Assembly: GCA_023055425.1 (NCBI GenBank)
Contig: JALGPY010000002.1
Location: forward strand, 157,925,345-157,989,344
Direction of reading: 5' to 3'
Length of the DNA stretch: 64,000 nucleotides
Source: Linanthus parryae
Taxonomy: Eukaryota > Streptophyta > Magnoliopsida > Ericales > Polemoniaceae
In this document: piece after piece, positions 23,739-36,144 of the stretch
How positions within the stretch are numbered: the first letter of the stretch is position 1
Layout of the letters: each line of letters opens with the position of its first letter
The notes under the pieces: generated by a model
The model's input: only the letters and a program-made list of their open reading frames with translations
Told to the model about the DNA's origin: nothing
Databases searched by the model: none
Made by a program: the position numbers and the translations under genes

Positions 23739-25423
23739 ATGACCACAAGAAGAGCCTCTGACAGAATCAAGATGGCTTGTGGTTCAAAGTCTGGTGCAGA
23801 GAAGAAAAGAAAGACCCCTGTAGAAGAGGTTCAAACAATAAGTGGGGATTCAAGTTCTAAGACTCCCAGTGCAGAAGCAATTGCAGAACTTCCCCCACCC
23901 AAGAAGAAAGCTAAGAAGGATGTGACACCATCTTCAAGCAAGAAGAAGAATAAGAAGAAGAAGAAAGATAAATCTACTACAGAAAAGCAACCAGAAACAC
24001 AGATCTGAAGTCCCAAGAAGCTGAGGAAAAATAAGAAGCACTCTCAAGCTGAAAGAGGAAAAGGAAAGGTAGCAGTGGAAGAACCAGCAGACACTGTTGA
24101 ATTTTTTTTGCAGATCTACTCAAAGAGATCATCTCCTGATGAATCTTGTTTCATCACAAACACCTCCAAAGGTCAGTGGTTAGATGGTTTTTCTTCTAGA
24201 CCTATTGCATTATGTAGCTTGGTCAGTCTTCCTATGTTGTATGGAATGAATCTGAATTGCATCACAATGTTAAGGAAAAGATCTCTTTGGTTTTTTGTTA
24301 AACCCTCCTGATCTAGCTTATCCAAGACTTACCAGATTCTTCTACCTCAACATGAAGAAACTTAAGAACACTGCACATCTGTTAGTTTAAACTAGAGTTG
24401 CTGGTGTCAATATGGAACTAGATTATGCTGAGTTTGCAACTGTTCTAGATTGTCCTAAGAGGTATGACACTACAAATCATCCTCCCAAGAGTAAAACTTT
24501 GAAGTTTGCAAAAGAATAGTTCTTTCTATCCAACACCCCTACCTCATCCAAACAGTTAAAACACTCTGTGTTAAATGTTGAAGCCAAAGTTTTATTCACT
24601 ATCTTGATGAGATGTATTTTTCCAAGGGAACATTCTAAGGAGTTGATCACAGAGAGGGTGCTATACATAATGTATCTGGTTATGCATGGGTATGACATTG
24701 ATCTTTCAAATCTTGTAATGGAACACATGCTGTGTAGCCAGAAAAATCGAAGAAAGCATCCTTTACCCTATGCTAATTTGCTCACATCTTTCTTCCAACA
24801 CCTTAATATTCCAACTGCAAGTGAAGAGACTATTACTACTAGGTTTCGCCTGCTTAATGAAAAAGCATTTGAGAATATTAGAGTGGTGAAAAACAAAGAA
24901 AAAACTTGGAAGTTGTACTCAGAGTTGACAAAAGAAGAACTGGGTTCAAAGAAGTTTATCAAACCCAAAACCTTGACTCCTACTTCAAGCCAGACTTCAC
25001 AAAATCCAGATCTGTCTTCAGTCTTTGAGAGACTTGATGGTTTAGATTTGGACATGTATGAAGTCAAATCAAACCAACATGAGTTTTGGACTGATCTCAG
25101 GCAGATAAAGTACATGGTTGGGAACATCTTTAGAAGCATGAATGTGTTTGATGTCCAAGAGGATGTATTACAAACTGGAGAAGGTCTCAAGAAGGATGTT
25201 TATGACAAAGAGTTTCCAGTGAACACTCAAACCAGGATGAAATTGCTCAAGACAAGGATAAGGGAAAGCAGGTGATAGATGAGCAGATTGTTCAAGAAGA
25301 AGAATAAGTAGATAGTCCTGATTCAGGTGCACTGCTTATTGATATCAAGAAGAAGAAGAAGAAGAAATACCAAAATCCAACCATTCCTGAAGTTGTCACT
25401 ACTGAAGACTTGGTTGAATAAGA
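23739..25423 (+). pseudogene. A accessory (env-position) ORF, broken, resembling plant transposon protein domain
   Basis: Starts at ATG 23739 with MTTRRASDRIK. Residues 40-85 are very Lys-rich (KKKAKKD, KKKNKKKKKDK), like a nuclear signal. A stop at 24006-24008 and frameshifts near 24300-24500 break it, but the frame reopens (24568-25275): LNVEAKVLFTILMRCIFP, ITERVLYIMYLVMHGYDI, PYANLLTSFFQHLNIP. This pattern recalls the putative plant transposon protein domain (PF20167-like) found in many plant element ORFs. A helical acidic tail follows and continues after element B to a TAA at 39110-39112. It occupies the place of the Sirevirus env-like ORF, but I see no signal peptide or membrane segment. 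Function unknown. Confidence 0.55.
25419..25423. other. Left target duplication of element B
   Basis: TAAGA here and GAAGA at 39038-39042. Four of five bases agree. The right copy keeps the host frame open where the left reads a stop, so the left probably mutated after insertion. Confidence 0.7.
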
Positions 25424-26833
25424 TGTTGGAATAGATGCCCTAGAGGCAATCATAGATTTAGTATGAACATTGTTTTGGATAGAATATTCATTTATTATAT
25501 ATTGTGATATTTAATATAATGAAGTCCTTAGATAAAATGTGTTGTTTATCTTAAATATCCCTAGTCCACTATATTGATAAATAGGATGATCAAATATAGA
25601 CTAGTATGTGGGTAGATTGATATGGAGATATCAAGTCTAACACATGGGTATGCATTAGGAGTAATGGCATACTGGATTGACCCACGACGAAAAGGATACA
25701 TTAGATTATGTCAAGTCACAATCGCTTTTTGTAGTGCTAATATAATTGCAATCCTTAGACTTGAAGTCACTAGATACTCTAGTTGTAGAATATTGCGCTT
25801 TGATGTTATCAAACGTTACACCCTAACTGGGTAATCATAAAGATAGCTATCGAGCGTGATAGGAAGCAAGCTTAGAGATCTTAGTGATGTAGATAGGATT
25901 TGTCCCTCCCACATAATGGGGATAAATATCCACGGCCACTCGAGGGATGAGGCTTATTGAATGTCTGGCCAGACTCAGATAAATCAATATAGAAATATTG
26001 ATGTTATCTGCAAGCATAAGCATATTCCCAGGATCGAGAAACTATGGATTGGATATACGAGTGTGACGGTGTATGTCTCGTGTCCAATCCGGATATGGAG
26101 ACAAAGGGATAGTGCAATGTGACATATTGGGAACAAGAGGTTTGTCGGGATCAATGACTATTCTATTGGTTGGGTGGCATGGATGTGTTGCTAGACACCG
26201 CTCCATGTTAGTAAGAGTTACTACCAACTATATAGAAACCTATGGGGTCACACGTCAAATAGAGTAGAGCTAGATTTGGGATTAATTAATATTGATTAAT
26301 TAACAGAAGGATCATTGTGCAACACCTTGCAAACTTAGTGGGACTAATTTGCAAGGAAGGGAATAGTTCTAGTTCATCTAGAATTAGGAAACTATTTTAT
26401 GGAAACAACAAGGAGTTGTTGGAGTATATAAAGAGGCTTTAGCTTCCTTCCCACACTAATGTTATTAAACATAACAAAGAGAGTGGGAGAGAGCAAAAGA
26501 GAGAGAAAGACAAGAGCTAGGGCCGAAACCCTAGCCCCGTCCGCCCTTCCCGTCGGCTCAAAGAGGAGGCCGCCCCTCCTCTTGTTCCTTTGTTGCTTTG
26601 ATATTCTTCCCTCTTCCTCCGGGTTCAAGCTAGAACTTGTTTGAAGGAAAAATCTAGATCTCACCTCTAGACGTGGATCAACCGTAGAGACGAGGACATC
26701 ATTCTTCGTGTGATCTCACAAATTCAAAAGGTACACAATACTATGTCTCTTATCATGTTATGATGTCTCCTCCTGACGATCCTTGGTGGGCATTGAAATA
26801 GGAATTCAAATTTTGTTATTCCGCTGCGTTACC
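25424..26833 (+). repeat. B 5' LTR, 3' end deleted
   Basis: Starts TGTTGGAATAGATG. A TATA-like GTATATAAAGAGG lies at 26420-26432. It matches the 3' LTR to GCGTTACC, then breaks into integrase sequence. Confidence 0.87.
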
Positions 26834-27644
26834 CTCTTAAGCCAAGAGTTTGATGAGTATCTTAGAGAGTGTGGGATAGTATCCCATATCTCTCCACCCG
26901 GAACGCCACAATGGAATGGCGTGTCCGAGAGGAGGAATTGCACTCTATTAGATATGGTGCGATCTATGATGTCTCAAACAGATCTTCCGATATCCTTTTG
27001 GGGACATGCTCTAATGACGGCAACTTTTACCATTAACCGCGTTCCATCCAAATCAGTCATGAAGACACCATATGAGATATGGACTGGGAAGCGTCCCATA
27101 GTGTCGTTTATGAGAATTTGGGGCTGCGATGTCTATAAAAAACGTTTACAAACAGACAAGCTCGGACCCAAAGCGGATAAGTGTAAATTTGTGGGATATC
27201 CTAAGGAAACTAATTAAAGGATATTATTTCTACAATCCCATCGAGAACAAAGTATTTGTTGCTCGGACCAGCGTGTTTCTAGAAAGAGAGTTTGTCTCTA
27301 AAGAAGCAAGTGGGAGGGCTGTAGAACTTGAAGATATTCAAGAACCACAAATCACTAAACCGATGATGGAACATGAGCAGGAAACGCAAGAAGTTGTGGA
27401 AGAACCTGTTCAGGTAACACAGGAACTCCGTAGATCAGGAAGAGTGCGTCATGAGCCTGAGAGGTATGAACTTCTCGTGACTGAGCCCGATGACGTACCA
27501 CTCATAGATGATGAGCCTGCAACCTACGGAGAGGCCATGAAAGGCCCAAACTCTAAGAAGTGGCTAGAATCCATGAGATCCGAAATGGATTCCATGTACA
27601 CCAACAAAGTATGGACTTTGGTGGAACCACCCGAAGGGGCTCGG
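26834..27644 (+). pseudogene. B integrase C-terminus and start of RT domain
   Basis: The frame from the LTR junction gives SQEFDEYLRECG, GTPQWNGVSERRN, DLPISFWGHAL, KTPYEIWTGKRP and GCDVYKKRL. A 4-base insertion near 27212 shifts frame, then GYYFYNPIENKVF, an acidic linker and WTLVEPPEGAR follow. The protein is cut between Arg and Pro by element C and resumes at 36150 (PIGCKWVFKKK). The left TSD of C is CTCGG at 27640-27644. Confidence 0.85.
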
Positions 27645-29074
27645 TGTAGGGTTTTGATTCATGGATCGCGCAACGGAAGCATAATCAAACAAATAGCCAT
27701 GCAAAACCCTCCAAGGATCACAAGTCTAGATGCATAACGATAGTAAAGGTAAGAAATCATAAACACACCTTTGGGTTCTCCTTGATGACTTCAAACGCGA
27801 ATAATGTCACGTTCTTTATAGTTGATCCACGCCTAGAGTTGATCCTAGATCTCCCAAACTCCTTGGTGCTAGCCCGGAATAAGAGGAGGGTGAAGGAATC
27901 ACGCAGAACGAGACAAAAGAGGGGCTTCGGCCCTCTTTTTGGCCGACGGGGTGAGGCCGGCGGCAAGGGGGTCGGGTTCGGCCTCCTTGTTGCTTGCTCT
28001 CTCTCCTTTGTTCTCTCCCACTCTTGTTATGTTCACTAATGAGCATAAGTTCTAAGGAAGGAAGGAAGGAGGGTCCTTTATATAGTCCAACAACTCCTTG
28101 TTAACTACCTAAAGGACTTATTCTAGTCCAACTAGAATACAATTTAGTCCCTTCCTTGCAAATTAGTCCCTACTAAGTTTGCAAGGGCTTGCAAAGTGAT
28201 CCTTCTAATTAATTAATCCAATTAATTAATTCCAAATCTAGTACAACTCTATATAGCGTGTGACCCCATAGGTTCTATCTAGTTGGTAGCAACTATTTGC
28301 TAATATGGAGCGGTTTCTGGCAATACATCCATTCTAGCCAACTAATAGAATAGTCATCTTGACAACCTTTGTACAAGTAATTGTCTCATCCCTTTTCCTC
28401 TATATCCGGATTGGACACGAGACATACAAGTCACACTCGTATATCCAATCCATAGTTTCTCGATCCATGGAATAGCCTTATTCGTGCAAATAACATCAAT
28501 ATCATATATTGATTTATTTGAGTCTGGCCAGACATTCTATAAGCACTATCCCTCGAGTGGCCTAGGATATTTGCTCCCGTTATGTGGGAGGGGCAAATCC
28601 TCTCTACGTCCACTACGATCTCTAAGCTTGCTTCTCATTGTATCCAGTACACGCCTTTATAACTACCCAGTCACGGTGTAGCGTTTAACGCTACCAAGAT
28701 CACAATGATCCACAACTAGAATATCTAGTGACTTCAAGTCTAAGGATGACAATACCATTGAACCGCGAGAAGCACTTGTGACTTAACATAACATGTATGT
28801 AGCCTTCTCGGAGATGGGTCAATCCAGTGCAACATTCCGTAATGCACACCTATGTGTTGGATCATGATATCTCCATATCAATCCAACCCCATACTAGTCT
28901 ATAGATGATTGTCCCATTAATCATTATACTTGACTAGGGATATTTAAGATAAACAACACAAATGTAAATCTAAGGACTTCATTATATTAAATATCCAATA
29001 AATAATAAATGAATTTTCTAGCCATATACAAATTCATACTAAACTAGGTTGCCTCTAGGGCATCTATTCCAACA
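27645..29074 (-). repeat. C 3' LTR
   Basis: A 1430 bp LTR with TG...CA ends. The TATA-like CTATATAAAGG lies on the minus strand near 28075-28085. Confidence 0.94.
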
Positions 29075-29087
29075 GTCTCCCACTTGC
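29075..29087 (-). other. C polypurine tract
   Basis: On the minus strand GCAAGTGGGAGAC precedes the 3' LTR; the same tract precedes the B 3' LTR at 37597-37609. Confidence 0.8.
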
Positions 29088-29088
29088 A

Positions 29089-30136
29089 CTAGAGCCAATC
29101 TGGCGCATCTCGTATGCCCATACTCCTAGTGTGCCCTTCATGCTTCCACTGCGTAAGAGGCTTCGTAAGCGGGTCTGACAGATTATCATCTGTAGGAATC
29201 TTGCATATCCGAACGTCTCCTCTATCGATAATATCTCGAATCAGATGAAACTTCCTGAGCACGTGCTTGGATTTCTGGTGCGATCTGGGTTCCTTTGATT
29301 GCGCGATCGCCCCAGTGTTGTCACAGAACAACTCCACTGGGTCAGCAATGCTAGGGACCACACCAAGTTCAGAAACAAACTTTCTTATCCAAACAGCCTC
29401 CTTTGCTGCGCCATTCGCAGCAATGTACTCAGCCTCTGTTGTAGAATCAGCTACCGTCTCTTGCTTGGAACTCTTCCAGCTCACCGCTGCTCCATTCAGG
29501 AAAAACACATATCCCGACTGTGATCTAAATTCATCTCTGTCGGTTTGGAAGCTTGCATCAGTGTAACCCCTTACACGCAACTCTTCCTCACCGCCAAACA
29601 TCAAGAAAGCATCCTTAGTTCTTCTCAAGTACTTTAGGATGTTCTTGACAGCAATCCAGTGACTCTCACCCGGATTGGATTGGTATCTGCTTGTCATACT
29701 CAAGGCATATGACACATCTGGTCTAGTAAATAACATGGGGTACATGATAGATGAGGCATAGGGAATCCTACTCATGTGTTCCTTCTCAATCTCATTGGAA
29801 GGACAACCACTCTTCAAAAGAGTGATTCCATGTGACATGGGCAAGAATCCCTTCTTGGAATCTTGCATGTTGAACCGCTTCAACACCTTGTCAATATATG
29901 TACTTTGACTTAGGCCTAGCAACCTCTTAGATCTATCTATATAGATCTTTATACCGAGTATATAGGCTGCTTCCCCTAATTCTTTCATTGAGAAACACTT
30001 TCCTAGCCAATCTTTTACAGATTGTAGCATGGGAATGTCGTTTCCAATGAGTAGTATGTCATCCACATACAAGACCAGAAAAGCTACAGAGCTCCCACTA
30101 ACCTTCTTGTAGACACAAGACTCATCTTCGTTCTGA
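29089..30136 (-). pseudogene. C reverse transcriptase C-terminal half and RNase H
   Basis: This frame (ORF from 30072, open from the frameshift near 30136) has the RT catalytic YVDD (30058-30069), AYILGIKIY, TRPDVSYALSMTSRYQSNPG, then RNase H blocks YTDASFQTDRDE, SQSGYVFFLNGAAVSWKSSK, STTEAEYIAA, CDNTGAIAQSK and the end DPLTKPLTQ, with stop TAG at 29089-29091. It is joined to the upstream RT half by a one-base deletion, which is the only visible defect in this part. The length to the stop is normal for copia pol. Confidence 0.88.
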
Positions 30137-31876
30137 TGAAGCCAAACTCTTTGACCACTTCATCAAAACGTTGATTCCAACTCCTAGAAGCTTGCTTCAA
30201 TCCATAAATGGATCGTTGCAGCTTACAGACTTTGTGAGCTTGCTTTGGATCCTCAAAACCCTCTGGCTGTATCATATACACGTCCTCGAGGAGATTCCCA
30301 TAAAGGAATGCTGTTTTGACATCCATCTGCCAAATCTCATAGTCGTTGTATGCTGCAATTGCAAGTAGGATTCGGATGGATTTGGTCATAGCGACTGGTG
30401 AAAAGGTTTCATCATAGTCAATACCATGAATCTGTCTGAATCCTTTAGCCACCAATCGGCCCTTATAGGTAATCACATTACCATCCATGTCGATCTTCTT
30501 CTTGAAGACCCACTTGCACCCTATGGGTCGCGCCCCATCGGGTGGTTCCACCAAAGTCCATACTTGGTTGGTATACATGGATTCCATCTCGGATCTCATG
30601 ACTTCAAGCAACTTCTGTGAGTCTGGGCCACTCATGGGCTCCTCATAGGTAGTAGGCTCATCATCTATGAGCATCGTGTCACCGGAATCGGTTACGAGAA
30701 GTCCGTACCTCTCGGATTCCTGGTGCACTCTACTAGATCTACGAAGCTCTTGTGTTACCTGAACAGGTGGCTCCACAACTGCTTGTGATTCCTGTTCATG
30801 TTCCATAATCGGTTCAGTGATTTGTGGTTCTTGAACTTCTTCAAGTTCTACATTCCTCCCACTTGCTTCTTTAGAGACAAATTCTCTTTCTAGAAACACG
30901 CCGGTCCGAGAAACAAACACTTTGTTCTCGGTTGGATTGTAGAAGTAGTATCCCTTAGTTTCCTTAGGGTACCCCACAAATTTACACTTATCCGATTTAG
31001 GCCCTAGCTTGTCTGATTGTAAACGTTTTACATAGACATCGCAGCCCCAAATCCTCATGAACGACAGTGTGGGACGCCTCCCACTCCACATCTCATATGG
31101 TGTCTTCATGACTGATTTAGATGGAACTCGGTTAATGGTGAAAGCTGCACTTAATAGAGCGTAGCCCCAAAATGATAATGGAAGATCGGTTTGACAAATC
31201 ATAGACCGAACCATATCCAATAGGGTTCGATTCCTCCTCTCGGACACGCCATTCCATTGTGGCGTTCCGGGTGGAGTGAGTTGGGCCACGATCCCACACT
31301 CTCTAAGATAGTCGTCAAACTCTTGGCTTAAGTATTCTCCTCCACGATCCGATCGTAGAGCCTTGATACTTTTGCCAAGTTGCTTCTCTACTTCATTCTT
31401 GAATTCTTTGAACACTTCAAAGGATTCAGATTTTGCCCTCATAAGGTACACAAATCCATATCTACTGTAATCATCAGTAAATGTAATGAAGTAGACATAA
31501 CCACCCCTGCCAGGCGTGGAAAATGGCCCACACACATCGGTATGTATGAGCGCCAATTGCTCACTAGTCCTCTCTCCTTTCTTATTGAAAGGGGACTTTG
31601 TCATTTTTCCCAATAAACAAGCCTCACATGTCTCATATGATTCAAAATCAAATGAGTCTAGTAATCCAACCTTATGGAGTCTAGATACACGTTTCTCATT
31701 TATATGGCCTAAACGACAATGCCATAAATAAGCAGGATTTAAATCATTTATTTTAATCCGCTTGGTATTAATGTTGTAGACAGGATTGCTTAGATCAAGG
31801 ACATAAAGTCCATTAAATAATTGCGCACTAAAATAGTGAATATTATTCAAATAAAAGGAACAACAATTGTTCTTTT
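30084..31876 (-). pseudogene. C integrase and reverse transcriptase N-terminal half
   Basis: An open frame of nearly 600 codons. In order it holds the zinc-binding HHCC domain (LWHCRLGHINEKRV, CEACLLGK), the integrase core (HTDVCGP, DDYSRYGFVYLM, RSDRGGEYL, GTPQWNGVSERRN), its C-terminal GYYFYNP region, an acidic linker, and RT blocks WVFKKKIDMDG, FSPVAMTKSIRILLAIAAY, WQMDVKTAFLYG and SIYGLKQASRSW. It ends at 30084 because one A is missing near 30136. The 5' break is one extra A near 31876. Both could be real mutations or homopolymer sequencing errors. Confidence 0.9.
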
Positions 31877-33030
31877 ATTGAAATAATAAAACCTTCCTTG
31901 TCCAAACAAGAAATAGAAATAATGTTTCTGCTCATAGCAGGCACAAAATAGCAATTATTTAATTCTAAAACTAATCCTGAAGGCAGAGATAGCTCGCACA
32001 CGCCTATGGCCAACGCAGCAACCTTTGCTCCATTCCCAACGCGCAGATCTACCTCCCCTTTAGCCAATCTTTTACTTCTCTTTAGATCCTGCATATTTCG
32101 ACAAATATGAGATCCACATCCAGTATCTAATACCCATGATGTAGAGACAGTTAAATTGACATCTACAACAAAAATACCTGGTGATGGTGGAATCACTATT
32201 CCAAGCCTCTTGTCCTCCAGATATTTTGGGCAGTTCCTCCTCCAGTGTCCAGGCTGACTGCAGTAGTGACACTCACCCTTAGTCACGACCTTGGCAATGC
32301 TACCAACAGGCTTAAGGGCTTGTTCCTTGGACTTGGCAACTGACTTGCCTTTGCCCTTGGAGGAAGAGGCAAACTTTTTGCCCTTTCCTTTCTGCACCAT
32401 CATAATGGCCTTGCCCTTACCCTTGTTGATGCTCTGTTCAGCCGTCCTCAACATGTTGAGCAAATCTGGCAGTGGTTTAACGATCTCGTTCATGTTATAG
32501 TTCATAATGAACTGTCCATAACTCTCAGGCAACAATTGCAACACGAGATCGGTTGCCAACTCTTGGCCGACCGGGAACCCAAGCCGGGCGAGATTCTCCA
32601 AGTACCCGATCATTCGGAGTACATGGGGTCCCACCGGGTTCCCTTCTGCCAGATGACATTTGAACAGTGCCTTTGAGACCTCATACCTCTCTACCCTCGC
32701 CTGATCTTGGAAGAGCTGCTTTAGATGTTCGATCATATCGACATCATTCATGTTTTCGTGTTGCTTCTGAAGCTCAGAAGTCATGGTGCAAAGCATTAGG
32801 CAGGTCGCATCATTAGCGTCGTCAACACGCTTTTGATACGCCTTTAAGGCAGCAGGTGTCTGGTTCTCTGGACCTTCTGGAACATGCTCCTCTATTGCGT
32901 ACAGTTTCTTCTCTTGCTTGAGAACAATTCTCAAGTTTCTGTACCAATCAAGAAAGTTGGTTCCAGAGAGCTTGTCCTTCTCAAGGACAGATCGTAGGGA
33001 ATGTTGTGAACTCGATGAGTTGTTTGCCAT
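31877..33030 (-). pseudogene. C gag and protease
   Basis: The start is chosen at 33030 (MANNSSSSQHSLR), which is shared in position with D; an in-frame upstream ATG at 33060 is less likely. Gag has GTNFLDWYRNLRIVLKQEKK, a helical middle (capsid), a Lys-rich stretch (KGKGKKFASSSKGKGK) and the zinc knuckle CHYCSQPGHWRRNC at about 32230-32271. The protease follows with VLDTGCGSH (catalytic D-T-G) near 32107-32140 and ends near AMSRNIISISCLDKEG. It is complete apart from the one-base frameshift at its 3' end. Confidence 0.9.
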
Positions 33031-34697
33031 TTGGAATTCTACAAAAAGGAAAATACGCAAGTTTTACGTTTTGTGAATTTTTGACTATATTTAATAATGG
33101 CTAGTTTATTAAATATAGCTCCCACTATTTTTCTACGGATTAATAACCCTCAAGATATTAGTGCGGAAAATATCCTTATATTTTCTAGTGGGCCAAGATC
33201 CATCTTTTCATCTCCTTATGAGCTTGCTTTGGCAAGTCACCCATAATTTGACTACTTTTAGGTAGGAACAATTCCAATTGCATCCCATATGCAACTCTTG
33301 GTTCAATCGGGAAAATAACTCCTTATTTATCCATCCATATGGATAATCCCAATTGATTGCCTCTAGGTTTCTTAATCAAATTAATAGCCTAGTTGTGTTC
33401 AACCTCTTATCTAAACAATTGCACATTGTTACGTGCCATCGCATTCCTTCATTATGAACTAAGTCGCCATGCTTTGGCACGCACGAACTTGATAAATAAT
33501 GATGATAATGAGTGTTTAAATAACGAGAAGGCAAGAACACAATATTTTTAAAATTTGAGGGATTTTCAATTCTTTTAATTGTTTTGTTGATCAATATCAA
33601 CTAATCTATCTATTTGAGTTTGGGCACAACTCCAAATAATAGATCCGGGTTGTCTAATTATCTTATTATCCTAATTGCATGCATCATCCATACACCAACC
33701 ACACAAATAATAAGACAATAAATAAACAACCACAAAACAGAAATTAAACGTGATGTGGATATGACCTTTTCTAGACTAAGATAATTCCAAGCCAATGGAA
33801 TTATCTATGAACCCTAAGCAAACACATCTCCATGCGTCTTGATCTCTTTGGTCCATCCTTCATAGTCATGTGGAATGCTCCATGCTCCATGCTCCATCTT
33901 TTGTGGCTTCTTTGGCTTTGGGCTTCTTTTCTCCAATCTTGGCTAATAATCTACTTTATCTAGCACTAGCTAATATCTATACTAAATAAAATAAATCTCA
34001 CAAGTTGAGAAAAAAAATGACACGCAGGCCATAAAACCCTAATTAATTATTACAATTAATTGATCAGCTCGCAGGCCGTAAAACCAAACCACAAAATTAA
34101 ACATCCACATCAAACCACATCCTAAGGCCATATCCAATCACCATGCGATTTGCACATAAACAGTTAAAATCCAATTTTAACGCGCTTGGTCAATTTTAAT
34201 TGATTTTAGGATTTCTAGGGTTAAAACGGTCCATGGGCCTAACAATCCAATTGCCGGGGCCCATTAAAGTGAACCACAAGGCCCTAGGGCCGGCCCGGCC
34301 CAAAACCCGCAAGCTAGGCCCGCGGGTTAGGGTCGCCCGGCCCCTTAGGGCGGCCAAGCTTGGGCGGCAAGCAAGGGGGGCGGTCCCTAGGGGGGTCGAA
34401 CCTCCTCTTGGGGGTTGTTTCCAAAACAACCCCCTTGCTTGGAGCCCAAGTTTGGTTGTTTCCTTGTTTTGGGAGAACTCCTTCTTCCCCAAGGATGCCC
34501 AAACCCTAGATCTAAGATCCTCAAATTTCTCAAACTCACCAATTCATGCATCCAATGCAAAAATTGGGTCTTGTTATGATTAATTGTTGACAAATTGCAT
34601 CCCATGCTTGATTTGTCTTGTTTTACGCGATAAACAATCAAATTAAGGTGTAAAACAACAAGAATGTAACACATAAACTACATTTATGCTCTATGAC
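33031..34697 (-). other. C untranslated leader
   Basis: About 1.67 kb between primer-binding site and gag, homologous to 2159-3717 in D. It includes a GC-rich block at 34250-34400. No coding sequence is supported. Confidence 0.75.
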
Positions 34698-34715
34698 CTG
34701 TGGCTCCGATACCAC
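34698..34715 (-). other. C primer-binding site
   Basis: The minus strand reads GTGGTATCGGAGCCACAG next to the LTR. It differs from TGGTATCAGAGC by one base. Confidence 0.85.
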
Positions 34716-36144
34716 TGTAGGGTTTTGATTCATTGATCGCGCAACGGAAGCATAATCAAACAAATAGCCATGCAAAACCCTCCAAGGATCACAAGTCTAG
34801 ATGCATAACGATAGTAAAGGTAAGAAATCATAAACACACCTTTGGGTTCTCCTTGATGACTTCAAACGCGAATAATGTCACGTTCTCTATAGTTGATACA
34901 CGCCTAGAGTTGATCCTAGATCTCCCAAACTCCTTGGTGCTAGCCCGGAATAAGAGGAGGGTGAAGGAATCACGCAGAACAAGACAAAAGAGGGGCTTCG
35001 GCCCTCTTTTTGGCCGACGGGGTGAGGGCGGCGGCAAGGGGGTCGGGTTCGGCCTCCTTGTTGCTTGCTCTCTCTCCTTTGTTCTCTCCCACTCTTGTTA
35101 TGTTCACTAATGAGCATAAGTTCTAAGGAAGGAAGGAAGGAGGGTCCATTATATAGTCCAACAACTCCTTGTTAACTACCTAAAGGACTTATTCTAGTCC
35201 AACTAAAATACAATTTAGTCCCTTCCTTGCAAATTAGTCCCTACTAAGTTTGCAAGGGTTTGCAAAGTGATCCTTCTAATTAATTAATCCAATTAATTAA
35301 TTCCAAATCTAGTACAACTCTATATAGCGTGTGACCCCATAGGTTCTATCTAGTTGGTAGCAACTATTTGCTAATATGGAGCGGTTTCTAGCAAAACATC
35401 CATTCTAGCCAACTAATAGAATAGTCATCTTGACAACCTTTGTACAAGTAATTGTCTCATCCCTTTGCCTCTATATCCGGATTGGACACGAGACATACAA
35501 GTCACACTCGTATATCCAATCCATAGTTTCTTGATCCATGGAATAGCCTTATTCGTGCAAATAACATCAATATCCTATATTGATTTATTTGAGTCTGGCC
35601 CGACATTCTATAAGCACTATCCCTCGAGTGGCCTAGGATATTTTCTCCCGTTATGTGGGAGGGGCAAATCCTCTCTACGTCCACTACGATCTCTAAGCTT
35701 GCTTCTCATTGTATCCAGTACACGCCTTTATAACTACCCAGTCACGGTGTAGCGTTTAACGCTACCAAGATCACAATGATCCACAACTAGAATATCTAGT
35801 GACTTCAAGTCAAGGATGACAATACCATTGCACCGCGAGAAGCACTTGTGACTTAACATAACATGTATGTAGCCTTCTCGGAGATGGGTCAATCCAGTGC
35901 AACATTCCGTAATGCACACCTATGTGTTGGATCGTGATATCTCCATATCAATCCAACCCCATACTAGTCTATAGATGATTGTCCCATTAATCATTATACT
36001 TGACTAGGGATATTTAAGATAAACAACACAATTGTAAATCTAAGGACTTCATTAAATTAAATATCCAATAAATAATAAATGAATTTTCTAGCCATATACA
36101 AATTCATACTAAACTAGATTGCCTCTAGGGCATCTATTCCAACA
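34716..36144 (-). repeat. C 5' LTR
   Basis: 1429 bp. It differs from the 3' LTR at about 20 sites and one single-base gap by eye. One difference lies in the TATA region (near 35147, TATATAAT here and TATATAAA in the 3' copy). Confidence 0.94.

Larger units (their letters stand above)
27645..36144 (-). mobile_element. Near-intact Angela-type Ty1/copia element C, innermost layer
   Basis: An 8500 bp complete element on the minus strand with 5' LTR 34716-36144, PBS 34698-34715, leader, gag-pol 29089-33030, PPT and 3' LTR 27645-29074. The 5 bp target duplication CTCGG is perfect (27640-27644 and 36145-36149), and removing C restores the B reading frame. The two LTRs differ at about 20 positions by eye. 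The gag-pol frame has two single-base shifts (near 31876 and 30136); otherwise all domains and catalytic motifs are present. This is the youngest element of the nest. Confidence 0.95.

Noticed and set aside
23739..25275. Accessory ORF of A as an independent host gene
   Set aside because: It lies between RNase H and the polypurine tract of the same element, in the same orientation, so it belongs to A.
27757..28046. ORFs on both strands repeated at 34828-35117
   Set aside because: Both copies are LTR sequence of element C; the frames are open by chance and lie near the promoter region.
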